Part shown: in pieces, positions 1 through 5,862 of the stretch
Numbering within the stretch: position 1 is the stretch's first letter
Layout of the letters: every line of letters begins with the position of its first letter
Assembly (NCBI GenBank): GCA_965370435.1
Contig: CBDUUP010000232.1
Coordinates: 1-7,335 of the forward strand
DNA from: CBDUUP01 sp965370435
GTDB taxonomy: Bacteria; Chloroflexota; Anaerolineae; Anaerolineales; UBA11579
Reading direction: 5' to 3'
Length of the DNA: 7,335 nt
Program-made: the position numbers and the translations under genes
The notes under the pieces: model-generated
The model's database searches: none
Told to the model about the DNA's origin: nothing
Seen by the model: the letters and a program-made list of their open reading frames with translations, nothing else

Positions 1-574
1 GCGAGAGTAAAATATTGTACAACCGGTATGCAACGAAGCTTGCAGTAAAAAAAATTACAACTAAGGCTCCATATTGAGCCAATATCAGAGGGGCTTCGTA
101 CGCTAGCCAGACAGCGCCTGTGTAGAATCCCGCCATGGCGCCCAGGGCTGTCATGAAAATTATCCAGGGCTTCTTTTCGAAGTAGATTATCGCTGCGATA
201 ACGGGCACCAAGTACAAGGTTCCCAAAAGAAATCGAATATTTGGCGAGATCGCAATTATCGATGTGAAAAGAACCACATTAAACGTGATCCGCAGTGCCT
301 GAAACCACCCGGTTTCGTAAAAACGCGCAAGTACTTTTACTCTACAGACAGTTTCAAGAAAGAGTATGTAAATCATATAACCAACAAACCACTGAAAGAT
401 TTTAGATGGATCTCCACCCATGGCGTCGAACCCGAAATGGAGAATGACCAATAAGACCCAAATCAGTATGCCGAAATATCTTACAGCCAATTGGATTGGA
501 TTAAAAAGGCGGGGATTGAAAACACTCAAAAAAGAAATCGCTGCTCGGCTAGCGCCCACTTCTCCCTTTGCCAT
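1..574 (-). CDS. Multi-TM N-terminal module of a probable membrane signalling protein (partial)
   Basis: The reverse strand reads open for 191 codons from an ATG at 574-572 to the window edge, so the C-terminal part is missing. A good Shine-Dalgarno sequence GGAGG (583-587) sits 8 nt before the ATG. The protein begins MAKGEVGASRAAISFLSVF and has about six hydrophobic stretches, near residues 28-48, 60-78, 94-110, 113-131, 137-157 and 163-185. The last one is followed by an amphipathic run (VAYRLYNILLS). A block of short-looped TM helices ending in such a linker is common as the input module of histidine kinases or diguanylate cyclases, but no catalytic domain is in view, so this is inference. 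It could equally be a stand-alone integral membrane protein. It is transcribed away from the following plus-strand genes, with a ~320 bp gap between divergent starts. That a coding region exists is well supported; its function is not. Confidence 0.75.
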   Translation of the reverse strand, partial: MAKGEVGASRAAISFLSVFNPRLFNPIQLAVRYFGILIWVLLVILHFGFDAMGGDPSKIFQWFVGYMIYILFLETVCRVKVLARFYETGWFQALRITFNVVLFTSIIAISPNIRFLLGTLYLVPVIAAIIYFEKKPWIIFMTALGAMAGFYTGAVWLAYEAPLILAQYGALVVIFFTASFVAYRLYNILLS

Positions 575-641
575 TTTGCTTACCTCCAGAACAATATAAG
601 TTGAACATTTCTATCTCACTCTGCACCAAAGTATCAAGTGG

Positions 642-655
642 TACAGAAAACTGTA
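642..655. promoter_or_regulatory. 14-bp palindrome TACAG-N4-CTGTA at the predicted transcription start
   Basis: This is a perfect inverted repeat, TACAG AAAA CTGTA. It lies just downstream of the minus-strand TATAAT at 661-666 and so overlaps the predicted start site, where a repressor operator would be expected. No regulator family can be assigned. A chance palindrome in AT-rich DNA is possible. Confidence 0.3.
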
Positions 656-660
656 TTTAC

Positions 661-666
661 ATTATA
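661..666 (-). promoter_or_regulatory. -10 hexamer (TATAAT) upstream of the partial membrane gene
   Basis: The minus strand reads TATAAT here, a perfect sigma70-type -10 box. It would start transcription near 654 and give an ~80-nt leader. No convincing -35 hexamer is seen at 16-18 bp. Confidence 0.4.
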
Positions 667-893
667 TACCCGCCAACTATTCACTAACAGACGCAAACTT
701 ACTATTACTCACCCCTCAGAAGCACTATTTCGCAGTAGTTCTTTTGGGGGCGTTTCCTTTTTCCTAAAAATAAATCATGCATTAGCACTATCAGAAATAG
801 GAAGCTTGCAGGACGACAACCCGGCTTCAAATTTGGTATGCTGTATCCAGAAACAACGACCATATATTCAATGATTGAGAGTGAGATAGCCTG

Positions 894-1037
894 ATGAGTA
901 ACAACACTACCCAAACCTCTACCAATGATGAAGCCGTTCCGGCATTTGGCGCAAAAGGAGTTTTCAACCGCCGTCACAAACCGTTCAATCATAAACGAGT
1001 TCGTGCCCCGCCGGGCAAATGGTCAACCCTATTTTAG
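894..1037 (+). CDS. Possible small protein of 47 residues
   Basis: An ATG-to-TAG frame encodes a peptide beginning MSNNTTQTSTNDEAVPAFG, with a basic centre (FNRRHKPFNHKRVRAPP) and the end GKWSTLF. There is only a weak Shine-Dalgarno-like GTGAG (881-885), 8 nt upstream. It has no signal peptide or TM helix. It lies 85 bp ahead of the TM-coiled-coil-TM gene on the same strand, so it could be the first gene of a two-gene unit. I recognise no family. The polar N-terminus and basic, proline-containing tail look more protein-like than the other two frames here, but an ORF of this length can arise by chance. Confidence 0.35.
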   Translation: MSNNTTQTSTNDEAVPAFGAKGVFNRRHKPFNHKRVRAPPGKWSTLF

Positions 1038-1122
1038 AAAGCCTCGCTCCGTGGAAAGAGATGTCGTCACCATAACATCCGGTTCAACCAAGAGAAAAGG
1101 CTGGCAAGCGAAGGAGTACATC

Positions 1123-1746
1123 ATGATTAATTCAAGTTCCATAACCAATGCATTAGTGATACTCGTTGTTGTCGTGATAGTTTTTGGTATATTTTTCGGC
1201 GCCCTACTAAACAACACCGATATTGCCAACCCTTATCGCGGTAAAGCCGAGGCGGCCCAAATCAACGCGGAAACAGAGTGGCAGAATGAACTTCGCGAAA
1301 TGGATCGCCAATATTTGGAAGCCGAAAGGGCCGCGGAAGCTGAGGCTGAAACCGCCCGTCTGGAGGAGGCCATCAGAGTAGAACGCGAGCAGAACAACCA
1401 GGAGCTTGCCAAGCGCGCAAAATGGGATGAAACTATAACTTCCGCAGCCTTGTTCTTCGGCAAGACTATCGCCATAACCTTCTGTGCTGCAATGGCCTAT
1501 ATCCTCGTTCGGCTGGCGAATTTGGTCTTTGCTCGTCTCGCGTCAAGCGCCGGAAATTCTACTGCCCCTCAATCTCAAACCAACCATCAAACTTGGCAAC
1601 CTCTCAGGCGGCCCTCCCGAAATGGAGAGAGCGTCCAACAGCTTTCATTGGCTCACAAATCCGATGGCTCAAAGCCCCGACATGGGGAAAATGGGAGCCA
1701 CCTTTCGCAGAGGATCGCCCACCAAAAGAAAAATGGACGATCCTGA
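1123..1746 (+). CDS. Membrane protein with TM, coiled-coil and TM segments, unknown function
   Basis: 207 residues. The ATG at 1123 is chosen because AAGGAG (1111-1116) stands 6 nt upstream and the protein then starts directly with a TM helix (residues ~8-30, VILVVVVIVFGIFFGALL). The frame is open upstream to 925, but that extension has no ribosome binding site. Residues ~40-105 are rich in Glu, Ala and Arg with heptad-like spacing, so a long coiled coil is likely. A second TM helix covers ~108-133. The C-terminal ~65 residues are polar and Q/S/H/R-rich with no hydrophobic core. They are either a disordered tail or the result of a frameshift, since frame p mod 3 = 0 is open to a stop at 1752-1754. 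Topology suggests both ends on one side of the membrane and the coiled coil on the other, as in scaffold or sensor proteins. I do not recognise a family. The gene converges on the nuclease-receiver gene. Confidence 0.7.
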   Translation: MINSSSITNALVILVVVVIVFGIFFGALLNNTDIANPYRGKAEAAQINAETEWQNELREMDRQYLEAERAAEAEAETARLEEAIRVEREQNNQELAKRAKWDETITSAALFFGKTIAITFCAAMAYILVRLANLVFARLASSAGNSTAPQSQTNHQTWQPLRRPSRNGESVQQLSLAHKSDGSKPRHGENGSHLSQRIAHQKKNGRS

Positions 1747-1762
1747 CGAATTGAAGAATTTC

Positions 1763-2629
1763 CTATCCTTGAGATGCTAGCGCTCTGATCATATCCAGAA
1801 GTTGCTCTCTCGTAAAATCCTTTGTCATTGCGGCATCAGCGCCTGCATCGCGGGCCTCCCTGATTAAAATTTCGTAACCAGTGACCGCAATAAATTTTAC
1901 GTCAGGATAAACTCCTTTAATCTTCTTGATGGTTGTCCATCCTGCGGTTTCGTCACCAAACCATTTCAAATCGATTATGACAATATCGGGCGAAAGCTCC
2001 GTGACTGCATCTAGAATTTTTAGATGGTTATCAACTTCACCCATGACTTTGATGTCATCAGCAGTTTCCAATACAGTTCGCAGACCATTGCGGGCAATCA
2101 GCGTATCGTCAGCCACCAAAACTCCAATAGGTTGCTTTGTTCGGTCGCGCGACGGGAGCGAGCTGGGGGTTGGGGGGAAGTAAAAGCCGGGATGGAATAT
2201 CGCCGGGTGAAGTCCTATGATCTTGGGGTTGTCGTTTAGCAAGACAAGCATCCGGTCCAAACCGTACAATTTCAGTTTCAATTTGTATTTCTTTAGAATG
2301 AACGCAATTTTCTGGTCTCTTTCCTCCGTGGAATATCTAGCTGTAGTGACGAAGACGAGTTCATCGCAGGTGTGCTCGTGATCGTGATTTGTTTTAGCAT
2401 CAGCATCCACCTTAGGTTTCCATTTTTTTTGCACGCTGTAGGCGAAGATAGTCACTTTTCCTGATTCGTCCACATGAATGGCATCACGTCCTTGATCGCG
2501 GACACCTCCTAACGGTTCGATAGAGGTATATCCATCTGCCGCCATCAGGTCATTACACAGCCGCTCGAACGCCATGTAGTCGGTTATATTTTCAAGACAG
2601 TAGATTGTAGGGTCGGCTCCCATGGACAA
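1763..2629 (-). CDS. PD-(D/E)xK nuclease domain fused to a response-regulator receiver domain
   Basis: 288 residues from a TTG at 2629; AGGGAG lies 6 nt upstream. An in-frame ATG at 2623 would give 286 residues but places that site 12 nt away. Residues ~10-150 resemble a Mrr/restriction-endonuclease-like fold: E22 in the first helix (FERLCNDLMAADGY), D49 in GVRDQGRDAI, and Q67-x-K69 in FAYSVQKKW, i.e. the E...D...QxK pattern. The rest of this half (CDELVFVTTARYSTEERD, LYGLDRMLVLL, HPAIF) fits nuclease modules seen in bacterial defence and STAND-type proteins, as I recall them. After a Pro/Ser linker (~151-166), residues 167-288 form a receiver domain with acidic pair D174-D175, phosphoacceptor D220 (IVIIDLKW), T250 (FIAVTGY) and K270 (AMTKDF). 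All positions needed for phosphorylation are present. There is no DNA-binding output domain, so the nuclease domain is probably the output. The expected reading is nucleic-acid cleavage controlled by phosphorylation, which is inferred. It lies 16 bp from the convergent membrane gene. Confidence 0.85.
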   Translation of the reverse strand: MSMGADPTIYCLENITDYMAFERLCNDLMAADGYTSIEPLGGVRDQGRDAIHVDESGKVTIFAYSVQKKWKPKVDADAKTNHDHEHTCDELVFVTTARYSTEERDQKIAFILKKYKLKLKLYGLDRMLVLLNDNPKIIGLHPAIFHPGFYFPPTPSSLPSRDRTKQPIGVLVADDTLIARNGLRTVLETADDIKVMGEVDNHLKILDAVTELSPDIVIIDLKWFGDETAGWTTIKKIKGVYPDVKFIAVTGYEILIREARDAGADAAMTKDFTREQLLDMIRALASQG

Positions 2630-2703
2630 TTAACGCTCCCTGCGAATAGATCTAATCTAGCCTCCCTCGATGGGGAAAGCAAAATGGTGAATATTCTCCG
2701 CCC

Positions 2704-2732
2704 AGTATAGCGTAAATCGGTGGGTGAGGCAA
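2704..2732 (-). promoter_or_regulatory. Sigma70-type promoter of the nuclease-receiver gene
   Basis: On the minus strand TTGCCT (2727-2732) and TATACT (2704-2709) are separated by 17 bp, a near-consensus promoter. Transcription would start near 2697 and leave a ~68-nt leader. That leader contains a small inverted repeat TAGAT-N3-ATCTA (2647-2659), which could be an operator or chance. Confidence 0.6.
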
Positions 2733-2745
2733 GCGAGTCCCACGC

Positions 2746-3102
2746 TCACCCTCTCAACAGTCTCTTCTCATAGATCCTCCTCACGGTCTCTTCGATCTGG
2801 GGCTCGCGGACTTGGAGGTCGCGGATGCGGTAGCGGGCGGAGAGGCGGCCGATGAGTTCGGAGGCGGTGAGGGCGCCCCGCTCGAAGCGGTAGGTGACCC
2901 GCTGCCCGGCGCGCTCGACCACCTCGGCGCCCTCCACGCTCACCTGGGGATAGTCCTCGGCCAGGTCCACCACCAGCTCGCGCTTGCCGCCGAAGCGGTC
3001 GCGCAGGGCGTCCAGCGCGCCGTCGTAGAGCAGTTGGCCCTCGTCAATGATCATGACCCGCTCGCAGAGCCGCTCCACGTCGGAGAGGTCGTGGGTGGTG
3101 AG
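2746..3102 (-). pseudogene. 3' remnant of an ABC transporter ATP-binding protein
   Basis: The last 118 codons of an ABC-2-type exporter ATPase are recognisable. They open at the H-loop (LTTHDLSDVERLCERVMIID), followed by EGQLLYDGALDALRDRFG and the C-terminal subdomain ending IEETVRRIYEKRLLRG. Everything before the H-loop His is missing: Walker A, Q-loop, signature and Walker B, roughly 190-200 residues of a normal ATPase. Upstream the frame runs straight into a repetitive 8-bp array, and its translation there (repeated CLPVYL) is not protein-like. No start codon or ribosome binding site belongs to this fragment and no permease gene follows. It cannot bind ATP and is almost certainly dead. Its GC-rich sequence matches the genes to its right rather than those to its left, so it marks the left end of the GC-rich segment. 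Confidence 0.85.
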
Positions 3103-3107
3103 GGGGC

Positions 3108-3139
3108 AGGTGATTAGGTAATTAGGTGATTGGGTGATT
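3108..3139. repeat. Tandem 8-bp array (AGGTGATT type), four units
   Basis: Units read AGGTGATT, AGGTAATT, AGGTGATT and GGGTGATT, with a partial unit after. The array starts within 6 bp of the point where ABC ATPase homology ends. Confidence 0.85.
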
Positions 3140-3146
3140 AGGAATG

Positions 3147-3218
3147 GTAGACAGGGAAACAGGTAGACAGGTAGACAGGTAGACAAGTAGACAGGTAAAC
3201 AGGGAGACAGGTAAACAG
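3147..3218. repeat. Tandem 8-bp array (GTAGACAG type), nine units
   Basis: Nine consecutive octamers: GTAGACAG four times, plus GGAAACAG, GTAGACAA, GTAAACAG twice and GGAGACAG. Degenerate copies continue to ~3236. Variation is mostly at unit positions 2, 4 and 8. The array sits between the ABC remnant and the 3' end of the acyl-AMP ligase gene. Its length is not a multiple of three and it is not coding. Confidence 0.9.
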
Positions 3219-3263
3219 GGAACAAGTAGACAAGGATAGGGTGGCGGGTAAAAGGGTATTATA

Positions 3264-4949
3264 TCAGAGGAGGGTTTCTTGATATTTCTCTCGGCTGGCG
3301 GAGCGGGCCAGTTTGCCGCTGGGGGTTTTGACGACCCAATTTCGCTGGGCGATCAAGTGGACCTCGGATAGGCCTACGTCCAGGGCGTTTTTCACCTGGC
3401 GGGAGAGTTCCCGGATGATGCGGTTCTTCTCGGGTTCGGTGAGGGGCTGGCGGAGTTCGGCCACCAGGACGATGCGCTCGGTGCCCAACTCCAGGTTGGG
3501 GAGGCTGAATGCGACGGCTCGTCCGGGGCGGATCTCGGGGAAGTTGGCGGCGAGGCTTTCTACGTCCTGGGGATAGATGTTGGTCCCTCCCACGATCATC
3601 AGGTCTTTGGTGCGCCCGGTCACGTAAAGCTGGCCTTCGAAGGTGTATGCCAGATCGCCGGAGTGGAACCAGCCATCCCGCAGGGACTGGGCGGTCAACT
3701 CCGGCTGGCGGTGATAGCCGCTGAACATGTATTGGCTGCGGAAGATGACCTCCCCGACGGCGCGGTCGGGCAGCGGCTGTCCGGCTTCATCCAGGATCTG
3801 GATTTCGACGGTGGGCAGAGGGAAGCCGCAGGAGACCATGGGTTTGCTCTTGGGGTCGTGGGGAGGAGATGGCACGGCGAGGCGGTTCTCTTGCAATTCC
3901 TCACGGTCAACCCATTCCACGCGGGGCGGGCCTTCCAGGGGGGTTTTGGTGACCCCCAGGGTATTCTCGGCCATGCCGTAGCCGACCGCCAGGGCCGATT
4001 CCTTGAAGCCATAAGGCTCGAAGCGGTCCCGGAAAGCCTGCATGTGTTCGAGATTGGCGGGTTCGCCGCCGCTGGTCAAGGTGCGCCAATGGCTGAGGTC
4101 CACGCCCTCCAGGTCTGCATCTGAGATGGCATCGGCGCAGCGCTTGAAGGCGAAGTTGGGCATCCAGCATAGGGTTCCCTTGTATTTGCTGATGGACTGG
4201 ATGAGGATACTGGGATGCCATATCCAGTAGAAGGGGGAGATCAAGACCGCGGGAATTCCCAAGATCAGGGGGAAGATAAAGCCGATGATCAGACCCAGGT
4301 CATGATAGAGGGGCAGCCAGCTTACGATGGCATCTTCGGCGGTGATGCGGTTGTGGTCGGTGAGGGAGGCAAGGTAGTTCAGCACGGCCCGGTGGGAGAG
4401 CAGGATGCCTTTGCGCGCGCCAGTGGTTCCGCTGCTGTATTGGAGGATGGCGATCTCTTCTGGGTCGGCGGCGTGGGGAGGGGTTACCTCTTTGGTCTTG
4501 AGCGCGGCGGCCTGCTCAACGCTGATGATATGGCAGCCGGTCTGGGATTGCAGATTCGACAGGGCGTCCGAGAGGTCGACGGAGGTGATGGCGGCCTGCG
4601 CGGCGGAACGCTCGATGATGTGTTGGGCGCGTTCCAGATAGGTGGGGATGTCTGACTGGGGGGTCAGGTAGGTGAAGATGGAGGGAATGGCCCCGGCGAA
4701 AAGCGTCCCCCAGAAGGCGGCCAACAATTCACGGCAGTAGGGTAAAACCAGGATGACGACCTCCCCCGGTTGGATGCCGTTGGCTTTCAAAACCGAGGCT
4801 TGGGCGAGGGCGTCGGCGTAGAGTTGGCCTACGGTTATGGACTCTTCGAGGCCGTCTTCGTCAATGAAGATCAGGGCCGATTCGTCGGGCGCGTTCTGGG
4901 CGCGGTGAATGAAGGGTTGGGTGATTGAGTTCGCATCTTTTATCAGCAC
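3264..4949 (-). CDS. Fatty-acyl-AMP ligase-like / acyl-CoA synthetase (ANL superfamily)
   Basis: 561 residues, a usual length for the family. It activates a carboxylic acid, probably a fatty acid, with ATP to an acyl-adenylate, which is then passed to CoA or a carrier-protein thiol. Motifs in order: P-loop YSSGTTGARKG (171-181), SWLPLYHDLG (210-219), the adenine-site motif GYGMAENT (323-330), HSGDL (429-433) with the ribose-binding Asp, TGRTKDLMIVGG hinge region (444-455), and catalytic Lys546 in TPSGKLARS. WLPLYHDLG, the MPNFAF segment (263-268) and the VDREEL...MVSCGFPLP segment (347-379) are typical of fatty-acyl-AMP ligases, so that branch is preferred over classic FadD. The start is GTG at 4949; an in-frame stop at 5001-5003 limits extension. 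There is no good Shine-Dalgarno sequence, and a TAAAAT hexamer ends 7 nt before the GTG. It lies 51 bp downstream of the duplicated membrane-protein gene on the same strand. No adjacent acyl carrier protein or polyketide synthase gene shows the acceptor. Confidence 0.92.
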   Translation of the reverse strand: MLIKDANSITQPFIHRAQNAPDESALIFIDEDGLEESITVGQLYADALAQASVLKANGIQPGEVVILVLPYCRELLAAFWGTLFAGAIPSIFTYLTPQSDIPTYLERAQHIIERSAAQAAITSVDLSDALSNLQSQTGCHIISVEQAAALKTKEVTPPHAADPEEIAILQYSSGTTGARKGILLSHRAVLNYLASLTDHNRITAEDAIVSWLPLYHDLGLIIGFIFPLILGIPAVLISPFYWIWHPSILIQSISKYKGTLCWMPNFAFKRCADAISDADLEGVDLSHWRTLTSGGEPANLEHMQAFRDRFEPYGFKESALAVGYGMAENTLGVTKTPLEGPPRVEWVDREELQENRLAVPSPPHDPKSKPMVSCGFPLPTVEIQILDEAGQPLPDRAVGEVIFRSQYMFSGYHRQPELTAQSLRDGWFHSGDLAYTFEGQLYVTGRTKDLMIVGGTNIYPQDVESLAANFPEIRPGRAVAFSLPNLELGTERIVLVAELRQPLTEPEKNRIIRELSRQVKNALDVGLSEVHLIAQRNWVVKTPSGKLARSASREKYQETLL

Positions 4950-4956
4950 AATCTCT

Positions 4957-4962
4957 ATTTTA
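4957..4962 (-). promoter_or_regulatory. -10-like TAAAAT 7 nt before the acyl-AMP ligase start
   Basis: The minus strand reads TAAAAT, then seven nucleotides, then the GTG start. That would put the transcript start at or next to the start codon. No good -35 is seen; the best is TTCACC at a short 15-bp spacing. The gene could instead be read through from upstream. Confidence 0.4.
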
Positions 4963-5000
4963 CCAGGGTGATGGACGGGTGAAGTTTGATCTGGACGGCC

Positions 5001-5855
5001 TTATCCTTCCGAACGCTGAGGAATAAGTTTCCGCAGGCGGGGCTGGAAGATGCGGAACAGGTGAGCGACCCGCCAGAAGGCGACGGCGGCCATGCCGTGA
5101 GCCAGCACGGCGAAGAGGGGCGGGGTTTCCAGGGTGTAGTAAATCCAGCATTGGCGGGTGGTGCCCCAGAGTTCGAGGAAGTAGCCCAGGCCGGACCCGG
5201 CGGCGAAGGTCAGCACGGCCACGCGATAATCGGTGGGGGTCAGGGTGAGGAAGGCGCACAGGACCAGGGCCATGACGGTCAAGGACAACCCCCGGGTGGG
5301 CCAGATGAAGACCAGCATCAAGGCGTAGAAGGTGAGGAAGATCATCCAGTACAACACCGGAAAGACATCCTGGTGGAGTTGGGCGGCGATGCGGCGGAGG
5401 CCGCGATCCATCAAACGGTAGAGGCGGTCTATCGCCAGGCTGGCGATGGGCCAGGCCGGGATGATCCACAGGGGAGGGCGTTCGTCGGTGTAATAGGTCC
5501 AGAGGTTGGTCTGGGTGCCCCAGCTTTCGATCACCAGGCCGCCCACCAGCCCCACCCCAACGACGAGGGCATCCCTCTTGAGGTCGGCCCCGGACATCAT
5601 CAGCAGCGACATGAAGGCGAAATTGCCGAACAGCAGCCAGTCGATCTGCATCCAGAAAGGATAGTCGGGATTGTAGGTGGAGAAATATTCCAGGATGAGG
5701 GGCCACCAGACGTAGCCCATCAAGAAAAGGAGCAGCGCAAAGACGCTCATCATGTAGTAGCTGGTCCGGTTCCAGCCCAGGGCGGCGGCGAGACGCTTGC
5801 CGAGGCTGGGTTTGGATGAGGGAGCTTCTGCTTCCGGTTTGGCGAGTGAGGGCAT
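5001..5855 (-). CDS. Eight-TM membrane protein with an internal duplication, unknown function
   Basis: 284 residues from the ATG at 5855. The frame is open to 6173, but that extension translates a 7/8-bp repeat array and is not protein-like. After a polar N-terminus there are about eight TM helices, near 34-56, 68-88, 95-113, 127-146, 164-185, 188-206, 212-230 and 246-267. The two halves share a motif at identical spacing: E110-x-WGT-x4-W-x-YYT-x-E-x-PPL (to 129) and E228-x-WGT-x4-W-x-YYT-x-E-x-PPL (to 247), offset by 118 residues. The conserved Glu, Trp and Tyr at the helix ends look like a binding or catalytic site in the membrane. The E..G...Y.Y...P pattern loosely recalls carotenoid-type membrane enzymes (lycopene-cyclase-domain and CruF-like hydratases), but this is weak and I do not assign it. 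It precedes the acyl-AMP ligase by 51 bp, so a shared lipid or isoprenoid pathway is plausible. Confidence 0.85.
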   Translation of the reverse strand: MPSLAKPEAEAPSSKPSLGKRLAAALGWNRTSYYMMSVFALLLFLMGYVWWPLILEYFSTYNPDYPFWMQIDWLLFGNFAFMSLLMMSGADLKRDALVVGVGLVGGLVIESWGTQTNLWTYYTDERPPLWIIPAWPIASLAIDRLYRLMDRGLRRIAAQLHQDVFPVLYWMIFLTFYALMLVFIWPTRGLSLTVMALVLCAFLTLTPTDYRVAVLTFAAGSGLGYFLELWGTTRQCWIYYTLETPPLFAVLAHGMAAVAFWRVAHLFRIFQPRLRKLIPQRSEG

Positions 5856-5862
5856 AGGGGAT

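Larger units (their letters stand above)
575..893. other. Intergenic region between divergent genes
   Basis: About 320 bp of AT-rich DNA. It contains the minus-strand leader, the TATAAT box and the TACAG/CTGTA palindrome. On the plus strand a TATATT hexamer (863-868) precedes the 894 ORF, without a good -35. The open frames crossing the region look like chance frames: no domain-like pattern and no clear ribosome binding site. Confidence 0.4.

Noticed and set aside
642..655. LexA/SOS box
   Set aside because: The palindrome is TACAG-N4-CTGTA, the arms being in the opposite orientation to CTGTA...TACAG boxes, and the spacing does not fit.
638..992. Open frames at 638-874 (plus) and 705-992 (minus)
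   Set aside because: They overlap each other in antisense, have no ribosome binding site or domain-like sequence, and cover the leader and promoter region between divergent genes.
925..1122. N-terminal extension of the TM-coiled-coil-TM protein to an ATG at 925
   Set aside because: There is no ribosome binding site at 925, the extension is featureless and overlaps the 894 ORF in another frame. AAGGAG 6 nt before the ATG at 1123 decides the start.
3108..3218. CRISPR array
   Set aside because: The 8-bp units are contiguous with no spacers; the same applies to 5903-6041.
3103..3225. N-terminal part of a 159-residue frame covering the ABC remnant
   Set aside because: It is a translation of the 8-bp arrays (repeated CLPVYL), not protein sequence; only the part from the H-loop on is gene-derived.
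2812..5819. Long plus-strand frames antisense to the minus-strand genes (e.g. 2812-3117, 3663-4124, 4215-4655, 4986-5819)
   Set aside because: These are mirror frames of GC-rich coding DNA, Gly/Asp/Gly-rich and without family motifs or ribosome binding sites; the minus-strand frames carry clear motifs.
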